Assembly: GCF_023913755.1 (NCBI RefSeq)
Contig: NZ_JAMXBJ010000044.1
Coordinates: 114,012-178,011 of the forward strand
Direction of reading: 5' to 3'
DNA length: 64,000 nt
Origin: Pseudarthrobacter cellobiosi
GTDB lineage: Bacteria; Actinomycetota; Actinomycetes; Actinomycetales; Micrococcaceae
Part shown: positions 45,881-54,507 of the stretch, piece after piece
How positions within the stretch are numbered: the first letter of the stretch is position 1
How the letters are laid out: each line of letters opens with the position of its first letter
Position numbers and translations under genes: made by a program
Notes under the pieces: model-generated
What the model was told of the DNA's origin: nothing
Seen by the model: the letters and a program-made list of their open reading frames with translations, nothing else
Databases searched by the model: none

Positions 45881-48427
45881 ATGAAACTCGTTGACCAGCT
45901 GCCTGTCCTGTCCGCCTCAGACCCCTCCGGCGCAGGCATCGACCCGGACGCCCTGTACACCCAGTTCCTGGAGTGGACCGAAAGCCGGGGCCTGGAACTG
46001 TACGCTGCCCAGGACGAGGCCATCATGGAGCTTGCCACCGGAGCCAACGTCATCCTCGCCACCCCTACCGGTTCCGGCAAATCGCTGGTGGCCATCGCGG
46101 CGCACTTCCAGGCCATGGCCCGCGGCCAGCGCAGTTACTACACCGCACCCATTAAGGCACTGGTCTCGGAGAAGTTCTTTGCCCTGTGCGACATCTTCGG
46201 TGCAGAAAACGTCGGCATGATCACGGGGGACTCCGGCGTCAACCAGAACGCACCGATCATCTGCTGCACAGCGGAAATTCTCGCGAACATCGCCCTCCGC
46301 GAAGGGGCCGACGCCGAACTCGGTGCGGTCATCATGGACGAATTCCATTTCTACTCCGACCCCCAGCGTGGTTGGGCCTGGCAGGTCCCGCTGCTGGAGC
46401 TGCCCCAGGCCCAGTTCCTTCTGATGTCCGCAACCCTGGGTGATGTCAGCCGGTTCGAGGCTGGCATCACCGAGCTTACGGGCCGCCCCACCACCACCGT
46501 CAGTTCAGCCGAGCGCCCCATTCCGCTGCATTACTACTACCACCAGACGCCGGTCCACGAAACACTCGAGGAACTCCTCGCCACGCGCCAGGTGCCCGTC
46601 TATGTGGTGCACTTCAGCCAGATCGAGGCCATTGACCGGGCCCAGACACTGATGAGCATCAACGTGTGCACCCGCGAGGAGAAGGACAAGATCGCGGAGC
46701 TGATCGCGAATTTCCGTTTCGCCGCAGGCTTCGGCAAGACGCTCAACCGGCTGGTCCGGCACGGTATCGGGGTCCATCACGCCGGCATGCTGCCGAAGTA
46801 CCGCAGGCTCGTGGAGCAGCTCGCCCAGGCGGGCCTGCTCAAGGTGATCTGCGGTACGGACACACTGGGCGTGGGGATCAACGTGCCCATCCGCACCGTG
46901 TTGCTCACCGCACTGAGCAAGTACGACGGCGTCCGCACCCGCCCGCTTAACTCCCGGGAGTTCCACCAGATTGCCGGAAGGGCCGGCCGCGCCGGGTATG
47001 ACACCGCGGGGACAGTGGTGGTCCAGGCACCCGAGCACGTCATCGAAAATGTGAAGGCGATGGCCAAGGCCACCGCCAAATTTGGTGACGACCAGAAGAA
47101 GCTCCGCCAGGTGGTCAAAAAGAAGCCGCCGGAGGGCTTCGTCTCCTGGGGTGAACCCACCTTCAAGCGCCTCGTGGAATCTGTGCCCGATCCTTTGACG
47201 TCCAGTTTCAGCGTGACGCATTCGATGCTGATGAACCTGATGGAACGGCCCGGCGACCCGTTCACGGCGGCCCGCCGGCTGCTGACCGAAAACCACGAGA
47301 ACCGGTCCTCACAGCTGCGGCTGATGAAAAAAGCCCTGGGAATCTACCGTGAGCTCCTCGCCGCTGAGGTGGTGGAGCGCATCCCGGCAGAAGAGCAGGG
47401 CCATGACGGCAGGACAGTACGGCTCACCGTCCATCTGCAGGCCAACTTTGCCCTGAACCAGCCACTCTCGCCGTTTGCACTGGCGGCGCTGGAGCTCCTT
47501 GACCCGGATTCGCCGTCGTACGCCCTGGACGTGGTGTCCGTGATCGAGGCGACCCTCGAAAAGCCCCGCCAGATCCTCTCCGCCCAGCAGAAGAAGGCCC
47601 GCGGGGAAGCGATTGCCGCGATGAAGGCTGACGGCATCGAGTACGACCAGCGCATGGCCATGCTGGAGGAAGTCACCTATCCGCAGCCGCTCGCCGAACT
47701 CCTGGGCGAAGCCTTCGAGGTCTACCGCAAGGCCGCGCCATGGGTGGGCGACTTTGAACTGGCGCCCAAGTCCGTGGTCCGCGACATGTACGAGCGTGCC
47801 ATGAACTTCGGCGAATTTGTCCAGTTCTACGGGCTGGCCCGCTCCGAGGGCATTGTGCTGCGCTACCTCGCCGACTGCTTCAAGGCGCTGCGCCAGACCG
47901 TACCGCAGGACATGCTTCGGGAGGACCTTGAAGACCTCATCGCCTGGCTTGGCGAACTGGTGCGGCAGGTGGACTCCAGCCTCCTGGACGAATGGGAGGA
48001 GCTGACGTCCGGCGCGATGCCCACCCCGCACGACGCTCCCCCTCCGCCGCCGCCGTCGCTGACGTCCAACATCCGTGCCTTCCGCGTGATGGTCCGCAAC
48101 GAGATGTTCCGCCGCGTGGAACTGTTCGCAGACGAAAACGCCGCAGCCCTGGGCGAGCTCGACGGCGGCGCGGGCTGGGATGCCGACCGCTGGGAAGACG
48201 TCCTGGACGACTACTTCGACGAACACAACGACATCGGCACCGGCCCGGATGCCCGGGGTCCCGGACTGCTTATGATCACCGAAGAGCCTGGGCTTTGGAA
48301 GGTCCGGCAGATTTTCGATGATCCGGCGCGCAACCATGACTGGGGCATCTCCGCCGAGGTAGATCTGGCGGCCTCCAACGAATCCGGAACGGCAGTGGTC
48401 CGTGTCACCGACGTCAACCGGCTCTAG
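45881..48427 (+). CDS. Ski2-like DEAD/DEAH helicase with DUF3516-type C-terminus
   Basis: An 848-residue superfamily 2 helicase of a group typical of actinobacteria. Walker A is TPTGSGKS (61-68), the DExH motif is MDEFHFY, motif III is LMSATL and motif VI is QIAGRAGRAGYD. A long C-terminal region after about residue 470 matches the DUF3516 type in position and length and includes a Pro-rich linker near 715. Ski2-like proteins unwind RNA; its substrate is unknown. TAAGCT lies 8 nt before the ATG, close to the leaderless arrangement. It is 11 bp from the next gene. Confidence 0.85.
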   Translation: MKLVDQLPVLSASDPSGAGIDPDALYTQFLEWTESRGLELYAAQDEAIMELATGANVILATPTGSGKSLVAIAAHFQAMARGQRSYYTAPIKALVSEKFFALCDIFGAENVGMITGDSGVNQNAPIICCTAEILANIALREGADAELGAVIMDEFHFYSDPQRGWAWQVPLLELPQAQFLLMSATLGDVSRFEAGITELTGRPTTTVSSAERPIPLHYYYHQTPVHETLEELLATRQVPVYVVHFSQIEAIDRAQTLMSINVCTREEKDKIAELIANFRFAAGFGKTLNRLVRHGIGVHHAGMLPKYRRLVEQLAQAGLLKVICGTDTLGVGINVPIRTVLLTALSKYDGVRTRPLNSREFHQIAGRAGRAGYDTAGTVVVQAPEHVIENVKAMAKATAKFGDDQKKLRQVVKKKPPEGFVSWGEPTFKRLVESVPDPLTSSFSVTHSMLMNLMERPGDPFTAARRLLTENHENRSSQLRLMKKALGIYRELLAAEVVERIPAEEQGHDGRTVRLTVHLQANFALNQPLSPFALAALELLDPDSPSYALDVVSVIEATLEKPRQILSAQQKKARGEAIAAMKADGIEYDQRMAMLEEVTYPQPLAELLGEAFEVYRKAAPWVGDFELAPKSVVRDMYERAMNFGEFVQFYGLARSEGIVLRYLADCFKALRQTVPQDMLREDLEDLIAWLGELVRQVDSSLLDEWEELTSGAMPTPHDAPPPPPPSLTSNIRAFRVMVRNEMFRRVELFADENAAALGELDGGAGWDADRWEDVLDDYFDEHNDIGTGPDARGPGLLMITEEPGLWKVRQIFDDPARNHDWGISAEVDLAASNESGTAVVRVTDVNRL

Positions 48428-48438
48428 GCTCTGACCGA

Positions 48439-49809
48439 ATGGACTCCGTCCCCGATCTGACCGGCAGTCTTCGGGTTTTGGGAGCCCTGAAGGCCCAGCC
48501 CGTGGCACCGTCCGACGGTCCACGGCAGTGGTGGAAGGGCCCGCTGGACGTCGAGGGGCTGGCTTTGGGGGCGGTCCAGGCAGCAGCGACGTCGCTGAAC
48601 GCGCTTGCTGGCGTTCCGGGCAGGTACTCCCTGGCATCCGGAGCCACCGCGCCGGCGTTCGATTCGCTGGGACACCTGCGGATCGCGGGTGAGAAACCTG
48701 AAGGGTTCGCTCCGATGTCCGGCTTGCGGCGCACGTCGGACGGCTGGATCCGCCTGCACGCCAACTACCCCCACCACGCAGCCCGGCTGACGTCGGCCCT
48801 CTCCCTGAGCACACCACAGGACGTGGAACACGCCCTGCTAAGAATGACGTCCCTGGCAGCCGAGGAAGCCATCACGGCTAACAACGGCGTCGCTGCTGCC
48901 GTGCGCAAGCGGGACGAGTGGGTCGCAACACCGATGCATGCGGCTGCCAGTGCCGGGCCCTGGATCAGAATCTCCCTTCCGCCAATGGCAGCCAGTGAAC
49001 GTCCGCAGGTCTCCCGGTGGGTTCCGTCGGCAGTTCCGCGCCGCCCCTTAGCCGGGCTAAAGGTGCTGGACCTGACCCGCGTCATTGCCGGCCCCACGGC
49101 CACACGCCTCCTGGGCGCCCTGGGCGCGGACGTCCTGCGCATCGACCCGCCCCAGCTTCCGGAGCTGAGCGATGTGTTCATTGACTCGGGCTTTAACAAG
49201 CGCAGTGCCGAGGCGGACCTCCGGGATCCTGCCGCTATGGAAGCGGTCAGGCGCCTCATTGGGTCTGCCGATGTGGTGGTCACGGGTTACCGCGACGGCG
49301 GGCTGGACCGTTTCGGACTGGCGCCCGAAGCGCTGTTGCATGCCCGGCCCGACCTCGTCATAGTCGCCCTCAGTGCCTGGGGCAGCGGCGGCCCTTGGAA
49401 CGGACGGCGCGGTTTCGACAGCCTGGTACAGGCCGCTTGCGGCATTGCCGAACGGTATGGCCGCACGACTGATGACGGGTGGCAGCCGGGGGCGCTTCCA
49501 GTGCAGGCACTGGATCATGCCACCGGTTATGGCCTGGCGGCGGCAGCACTTGCCTTGCTGGCCGAACGGCTCCGAAGCGGACGAGGCGGAGCGGCCCGGC
49601 TTTCGTTGGCCCGCACCGCTGAAGAATTGTTCCGGCTGCCCGCGGTGGCCGGTCACGGTGGTTCGCTGCCTGACCCGGACTTCCGCGTGATGGACAGCCC
49701 CTACGGCCGCCTGCGATATGTTGGGCCGCCCATCATGGCGGACGGCGTGCCCCTGGAATACAGCAACGGGCCCGTCCGCTACGGGACATCGCAGCTTCGC
49801 TGGCAATAG
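48439..49809 (+). CDS. CaiB/BaiF-type CoA-transferase with rearranged domain order
   Basis: A 456-residue class III CoA-transferase. The Rossmann signature normally at the N-terminus, LDLTRVIAGP, is here at 210-219, followed by LLGALGADVLRIDPP and the probable catalytic Asp359 in ALDHATGYGL. The first 200 residues resemble the small domain that usually comes after it (DGWIRLHANY from residue 101, then a KRDEWVATP segment). The gene is therefore either circularly permuted or carries an extra partial domain. The acyl substrate is unknown. It follows the helicase by 11 bp. Confidence 0.78.
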   Translation: MDSVPDLTGSLRVLGALKAQPVAPSDGPRQWWKGPLDVEGLALGAVQAAATSLNALAGVPGRYSLASGATAPAFDSLGHLRIAGEKPEGFAPMSGLRRTSDGWIRLHANYPHHAARLTSALSLSTPQDVEHALLRMTSLAAEEAITANNGVAAAVRKRDEWVATPMHAAASAGPWIRISLPPMAASERPQVSRWVPSAVPRRPLAGLKVLDLTRVIAGPTATRLLGALGADVLRIDPPQLPELSDVFIDSGFNKRSAEADLRDPAAMEAVRRLIGSADVVVTGYRDGGLDRFGLAPEALLHARPDLVIVALSAWGSGGPWNGRRGFDSLVQAACGIAERYGRTTDDGWQPGALPVQALDHATGYGLAAAALALLAERLRSGRGGAARLSLARTAEELFRLPAVAGHGGSLPDPDFRVMDSPYGRLRYVGPPIMADGVPLEYSNGPVRYGTSQLRWQ

Positions 49810-49841
49810 GGATCCTGGCAGTAGGGATCACGGCCCGCTAG

Positions 49842-49856
49842 TAAACTCGGACCATG
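49842..49856 (+). promoter_or_regulatory. putative leaderless promoter -10 of the GNAT gene
   Basis: TAAACT (49842-49847), then CGGACC, then ATG (49854). The spacing is 6 nt and there is no Shine-Dalgarno sequence. Confidence 0.5.
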
Positions 49857-50354
49857 AGTGCAATCCGCCCCGCCACCCGGCAAGACGTCCCCCCCATTCT
49901 GCAGATGATCCACGAACTGGCCATCTACGAGAAGGAACCGGACGCGGTCCGCAACACACCGGAAATGCTGGCTGAGGTCCTGTTCGGCGCGAACCCGCGC
50001 GTGTTTGCCACGATGGCTGAGAACAGCGCAGGCGAGGTCCAGGGATTCGCTCTCTGGTTCCTGAACTACTCCACCTGGGAAGGCGTCCACGGCATCTACC
50101 TTGAAGACCTCTACGTCAGCCCGCACGCCCGCGGCGAAGGTCACGGCAAGGCGCTCCTGCAGCACCTGGCCGCCACCGCCGTCGAGAGAGGCTACGCCCG
50201 GGTTGAGTGGAGCGTCCTGGACTGGAACGAACCGTCCATCAACTTCTACCGCAGCCTCGGCGCCCGTCCCCTGGATGGCTGGTCCACGTTCCGGCTGACC
50301 GGCGACGCGCTGGAGAGCTTTGGCACCAGAACGGCAGCTTCCATCCGTGGCTGA
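49854..50354 (+). CDS. GNAT-family N-acetyltransferase (diamine acetyltransferase-like)
   Basis: A 166-residue single-domain acetyltransferase. The acetyl-CoA-binding motif A is LYVSPHARGEGHGKALLQHLA (about 84-104), and the WSVLDWNEPSINFYRSLGA block (about 121-139) closely resembles spermidine/diamine acetyltransferases and their bacterial relatives. The substrate is likely an amine but is not proven. It appears to have its own leaderless promoter. The following hydrolase gene overlaps its end by 8 bp. Confidence 0.83.
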   Translation: MSAIRPATRQDVPPILQMIHELAIYEKEPDAVRNTPEMLAEVLFGANPRVFATMAENSAGEVQGFALWFLNYSTWEGVHGIYLEDLYVSPHARGEGHGKALLQHLAATAVERGYARVEWSVLDWNEPSINFYRSLGARPLDGWSTFRLTGDALESFGTRTAASIRG

Positions 50355-51723
50355 GCGGGACGCTTCCTCTCAAACGACGCAAACGCGGACCCCTGTCCCG
50401 CATTTTGTTAAGGCCCGGCACGAATTCCGGGGCATGCGCACCGCTGAGCACTACTTCACCGTTCCCTTGGACCACTTCGCTCCAGGGAGCGGCGACGACC
50501 CCGAGACCATCACAGTCTTCGCACGTGAGTACGTCTCGTCGGCCCACACCGGGGCTGAAGCCGAACAGCTTCCCTGGCTGCTATTCCTCCAGGGCGGGCC
50601 GGGCGGCCGCGGCAACAGGCTGACTTCGCTGAGCGGCTGGAGCAAGGCTGCGGCCCGGGAATTCCGGATCCTGATGCTGGACCAGCGCGGCACCGGGCTT
50701 TCGACCCCCGTTGACCGGAACACGCTGCCGGCGCGTGGAACGGCCGTGGCACAGGCTGCGTACCTTGAGCATTTCCGTGCGGATTCCATCGTCGCCGACG
50801 CGGAGCTCATCCGTGCGGCGCTCGGCTCCGGCCCCTGGAGCATCTACGGCCAAAGCTACGGCGGATTCTGCGCGCTGACGTACCTGTCCTTTGCCCCGGA
50901 CGGGCTGAAGGAAGCTCTCATCACGGGCGGACTTGCGCCGCTCGCCGGCCATCCCGACGACGTCTACCGCGCCACGTTCGCGCGGGTTGCGGCCCGCAAC
51001 ACTGAGTACTTCAGCTGGTATCCGGAGGACCGCCGGACAGTGAACGCGATCGCATCGCACCTTCGGCAGTCCGAGGAGTTCCTTCCCGACGGCGGCCGGC
51101 TCACGGCGGAACGGTTCCAGATGGTGGGCTCCTTCCTGGGCGGAAACACGCGCGTGGACGGCCTGCACTACCTGCTGGAGGACGCCTTCACCGAGACCCC
51201 ACAAGGGACCAGGCTCTCCGATGCCTTCCTGGAGCAGGTCCAGGGCATCGTGTCCCGCCTGGCGAACCCGCTGTACGCCCTGCTGCATGAGTCCATCTAC
51301 GGGCAGGGACAGGCGACCGGCTGGGCTGCCTGGCGAGTACTGGACGAAAATCCGGCATTCCGCCCGGATGCAGAGCCGCTGCTGCTGACCGGCGAGATGG
51401 TGTACCCGTGGTACTTCGAGCAGGATGCCGCATTGGCGCCGCTGCAGCAGGTCGCGCAACTGCTGGCCGCCAAGACCGACTGGAAGCCGCTCTATGACCA
51501 CACGCAACTGGCCGCGAACGGAGTGCCGGTTGCCGCCGCGGTTTACCGGGACGATATTTACGTGGACCGCGATCTGTCCCTGGAAACGGCGGCTGCCGTG
51601 CGCGGACTCCAGGCATGGGAGACACCCGACTTCCACCATGACGGCATAGCCGACGACGGCGAGGCCATTTTCGGGCGGCTGCTGGGTATGGTGCGCTCGG
51701 TTGCCGGCTCAGCCGGCAGCTGA
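50347..51723 (+). CDS. alpha/beta hydrolase, proline iminopeptidase-like
   Basis: A 458-residue S33-family peptidase-like hydrolase. The oxyanion segment LLFLQGGPGGRGN lies near residue 78, and the nucleophile elbow is GQSYGGF (Ser near 170). Acid and base residues are expected in the C-terminal part (DFHHDGI contains a candidate His). It is longer than classic proline iminopeptidases but fits the larger prolyl aminopeptidases of actinobacteria. No signal peptide is seen, so it is cytosolic. A GTG start at 50347 is chosen, overlapping the GNAT stop; an ATG nine codons earlier is possible. Its end overlaps the convergent MFS gene by 15 bp. Confidence 0.85.
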   Translation: MAERDASSQTTQTRTPVPHFVKARHEFRGMRTAEHYFTVPLDHFAPGSGDDPETITVFAREYVSSAHTGAEAEQLPWLLFLQGGPGGRGNRLTSLSGWSKAAAREFRILMLDQRGTGLSTPVDRNTLPARGTAVAQAAYLEHFRADSIVADAELIRAALGSGPWSIYGQSYGGFCALTYLSFAPDGLKEALITGGLAPLAGHPDDVYRATFARVAARNTEYFSWYPEDRRTVNAIASHLRQSEEFLPDGGRLTAERFQMVGSFLGGNTRVDGLHYLLEDAFTETPQGTRLSDAFLEQVQGIVSRLANPLYALLHESIYGQGQATGWAAWRVLDENPAFRPDAEPLLLTGEMVYPWYFEQDAALAPLQQVAQLLAAKTDWKPLYDHTQLAANGVPVAAAVYRDDIYVDRDLSLETAAAVRGLQAWETPDFHHDGIADDGEAIFGRLLGMVRSVAGSAGS

Positions 51724-53130
51724 GCCGGCCGCCGGGCTGCGGCGGCGCGCCACCAGGGCAACGACGGCGGCGGTCAGGACAGCAGCCCCCACCAGTCCGC
51801 CTGCCATGTTGAGCCCCAGGTAGCCGGCCCAGCTGAGGATCAGTCCGGAGGTGGCCCCGCCCACCGCACCTGCGGCGCCCATCAGCATGTCCGACACACC
51901 TTGGACCACCACACGGGACTCCTGGCTAACGCTCTCCGCCAGCAGCGTGGACCCGGAAATGGTGGCCGCAGACCAGCCCATGCCCAGCAGGACAAGTCCC
52001 ACGGCCACCGCGACGGTGGACGTCTGGCCAAACCCTGCGACGGCGACGGCAGCGATCAGCGTGGCGAAGCCGATCATGATGGTCTCAGTCCTGCCTGCCT
52101 TGTCCGTCAGCCAGCCCATGACCGGCGACAACGCGAACATGCCTGCGATATGCAGGGAGATGGTGAAGCCGATGATCACCAGGACATCGCCGGAGGCGGC
52201 GTGGCCGGCATGGGAAGCACCCGGTCCGGCCACGAGTTCCTGCAAATGCAGCGGGGTCATGGACATCACGCCCACCATCACGGCGTGCGCTCCGACGACG
52301 GCGGCAAGCGCCAGCCAGGAAGCCCTGGACTGGCGGATTGCCCGCAGCCCGCGGACAAGTGAGCCCCCGCCTGCGTTGCGGGTGGTGGGGCCTTGCTGGT
52401 CGGCCGTACGTGGTGGCGTGCCCTGCATTTTCCCGCCAGCTGGCTGGGCGTCGAGATCCAGCGCAGCGGGTTCCTGAGTGGCAAGATCCCGGGCGGCGAT
52501 TTCCCGCGCGAGCAGGAGCGGGTCCGGCCTGAGGCCAGCGAAAAGCAGCACAATGGCCAGCAGGAGTCCGGCTGCGGAGATCACGAACGGTCCGGCGACG
52601 GGCGGCAGGCCGAGTGCCAGGCCCACCACGGTGCCGGGCTGGATCAGGTTGGGTCCGGCCACGGCGCCGACCGTCACAGCCCACACCACGGCGGAAAGCG
52701 CCCTGCCGCGGTGTTCAGCATCCGCAAGGTCGACGGCGGCGAAGCGTGCCTGCAGGCTGGCCGCGGTACCCACCCCGATGCCCAACGCCCCCAGCACCAG
52801 GAGGACGAACAAGCCGGACACCACCGACAGCACTATCAGAACTGTGCCGGCCAGGGCGGCGGAAAGCCCCGTGACCTGCCCGGCCCGACGGCCCCGCCGG
52901 TCCGCCAGCGAAGCAAGGGGCAGCGCTGTCAGCGCGGCCCCCAATGTCATAACCGTGGCCACGGCACCCGCCCACACGCTGGAACCGGAAAGTTCCACGG
53001 CCAGGATGGAACCAATCGAAACCGTGGCTCCGGTGCCGATGCCACCGAAAACCTGGGCCGCGCTCAGCAGCACCACGGTGCGCCGTTGCACCTGGCGCAC
53101 TCCTCTTTCCGTGATCAGTGTGCGGGCCAT
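51709..53130 (-). CDS. MFS transporter
   Basis: A 473-residue major-facilitator protein with about 12 membrane helices. The loop between helices 2 and 3 reads LASLADRRGRRAGQ, the standard MFS motif, and a matching SPVMGWLTDKAGRTETI is found between helices 8 and 9. A long cytoplasmic loop (about 200-260) separates the halves. Substrate cannot be predicted; the layout is that of drug-efflux-type members. The start has TATGCT 6 nt upstream, suggesting a leaderless transcript. It converges with the hydrolase gene. Confidence 0.87.
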   Translation of the reverse strand: MARTLITERGVRQVQRRTVVLLSAAQVFGGIGTGATVSIGSILAVELSGSSVWAGAVATVMTLGAALTALPLASLADRRGRRAGQVTGLSAALAGTVLIVLSVVSGLFVLLVLGALGIGVGTAASLQARFAAVDLADAEHRGRALSAVVWAVTVGAVAGPNLIQPGTVVGLALGLPPVAGPFVISAAGLLLAIVLLFAGLRPDPLLLAREIAARDLATQEPAALDLDAQPAGGKMQGTPPRTADQQGPTTRNAGGGSLVRGLRAIRQSRASWLALAAVVGAHAVMVGVMSMTPLHLQELVAGPGASHAGHAASGDVLVIIGFTISLHIAGMFALSPVMGWLTDKAGRTETIMIGFATLIAAVAVAGFGQTSTVAVAVGLVLLGMGWSAATISGSTLLAESVSQESRVVVQGVSDMLMGAAGAVGGATSGLILSWAGYLGLNMAGGLVGAAVLTAAVVALVARRRSPAAGSAAG

Positions 53131-53142
53131 GGTCCGAGCATA
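53128..53142 (-). promoter_or_regulatory. putative leaderless promoter -10 of the MFS gene
   Basis: On the minus strand TATGCT (53137-53142), CGGACC and ATG follow one another with a 6-nt spacer. The spacer sequence is the same as that before the GNAT gene at 49854. Confidence 0.5.
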
Positions 53143-53178
53143 GTCCTGGGCGGCCAGGTCCTACAGGGGCAGATTAAG

Positions 53179-53215
53179 CCACTGATCCCGGCCGCCGTGC
53201 GGCCGGGATCAGTGG
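53179..53215 (-). terminator. strong hairpin after terC
   Basis: A perfect 16-bp stem (53179-53194 with 53200-53215) with a 5-nt loop lies 35 bp past the terC stop, ahead of the MFS promoter. The T-tract is poor but the stem is very stable. Confidence 0.75.
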
Positions 53216-53250
53216 AAATGCATGATGCGTCAACAAAACGCGGAGACAGC

Positions 53251-54279
53251 CTACTCGGCTTCGCTGAGGCTCTTCTTGGCGTCTTCCTCGAGGCGGGGGT
53301 CCAGGTGGGCCGTCTTTGCCTTGGAGCTCAGGAGGCTGGCAATCACGGCAACGACGATGGTGCCCACGATGACGGCCAGGGAGACGAATGTCGGAATCTC
53401 GGGGGCCCACTCGATGTGGTTGCCGCCGTTGATGAACGGCAGTTCGTTCACGTGCATGGCGTGGAGCACCAGCTTCACACCGATGAACGCCAGGATGAAG
53501 GACAGCGCGTGCTTCAGGTAGATCAGGCGGTTCATCAGGCCACCCAGCAGGAAATAGAGCTGGCGCAGGCCCATCAGGGCGAACAGGTTGGCGGTGAAGA
53601 CAATGAACGGGCTCTGCGTCAGGCCGAAGATCGCGGGAATCGAGTCCACTGCGAACAGGAGGTCGGTCAGGCCGATGGTGATGAACACGATCAGCATGGG
53701 TGTGAAGACCTTCTTGCCGTCCACCGTGGTGCGCAGCTTGCCGCCGTCGAACTTCTCCGACATGGGGATGACCTTGCGGATCCGGGCGATGAGCGGGTTT
53801 TCCTTGTCCTCTTCGTCCTCGCCTTCGTCCTGGGCCTGCTTCCAGGCGGTCCAGAGCAGGAACGCGCCAAAGATGTAGAACACCCAGCTGAACTGCTCGA
53901 TCACGATGGCGCCGAGGAGGATGAAGATGCCGCGCAGGATCAGGGCGATGATGATGCCCACCATCAGGACTTCCTGCTGGTACTTACGGGGCACGGAGAA
54001 TCGGGCCATGATGATGATGAAGACAAACAGGTTGTCGATGCTGAGGCTGTATTCAGTGACCCAGCCGGCCACGAACTGGCCGCCGAATTCGGCGCCGGTA
54101 AAGAAGAACATGGCCCCGGCGAACAGCAGGGCCAGGGAGACGTAGAACGCAACCCACAGGCCGGCTTCCTTCATGGAAGGCTCGTGGGGGCGACGGACGA
54201 CCAGTAGAAGGTCAATGAGGAGGATCAGGCCAAGGACGACAAGTGAGCCGACCTCGAACCACACTGGTAATTCGGGCAC
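53251..54279 (-). CDS. TerC-family membrane protein, probable manganese transporter
   Basis: A 342-residue integral membrane protein with about seven to nine helices. Family marks are the acidic intramembrane segments TEYSLSIDNLFVFIIIMARF (around residue 80) and GLTDLLFAVDSIPAIFGLT (around 205), whose Asp/Asn residues are thought to coordinate metal, and the charged cytoplasmic loop between. TerC proteins in Bacillus and E. coli export or handle Mn2+. A yybP-ykoY-type riboswitch in its leader supports a manganese role. The start is GTG with AAAGG upstream. Confidence 0.88.
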   Translation of the reverse strand: MPELPVWFEVGSLVVLGLILLIDLLLVVRRPHEPSMKEAGLWVAFYVSLALLFAGAMFFFTGAEFGGQFVAGWVTEYSLSIDNLFVFIIIMARFSVPRKYQQEVLMVGIIIALILRGIFILLGAIVIEQFSWVFYIFGAFLLWTAWKQAQDEGEDEEDKENPLIARIRKVIPMSEKFDGGKLRTTVDGKKVFTPMLIVFITIGLTDLLFAVDSIPAIFGLTQSPFIVFTANLFALMGLRQLYFLLGGLMNRLIYLKHALSFILAFIGVKLVLHAMHVNELPFINGGNHIEWAPEIPTFVSLAVIVGTIVVAVIASLLSSKAKTAHLDPRLEEDAKKSLSEAE

Positions 54280-54311
54280 AGGTTAGCCTTTCGCAGGGTA
54301 CAGAGAAATGG

Positions 54312-54428
54312 TGTAAGTCTCTCCGGCCAGCCTGTGCACTTGGTGCTGACATGGCGGCCCGCTACGCCCGGCCAGGCAACTGTGCCTGGCGTGTTGACGA
54401 TCGTAGCGCTCGGGATACTCCCCTACGT
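54312..54428 (-). promoter_or_regulatory. yybP-ykoY-type manganese riboswitch upstream of terC
   Basis: Read on the minus strand, the leader begins GTAGGGGAGTA and ends GGCCGGAGAGACTTAC, the two conserved ends of the yybP-ykoY aptamer; GTAGG and CTTAC can pair as the closing stem. Between them CGCTACG pairs with CGTAGCG and CCAGGCA with TGCCTGG. Known members bind Mn2+ and turn on exporters. It ends about 32 nt before the GTG. A 10-bp palindrome ACTGTACAGT (54436-54445) lies just upstream. Confidence 0.75.
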
Positions 54429-54507
54429 GACATTAACTGTACAGTAGGCGTCGCGACATGCGGAAACATGCCCCGACTGCCACGTCCCTTTGGCGCCCGG
54501 GGGTGGA

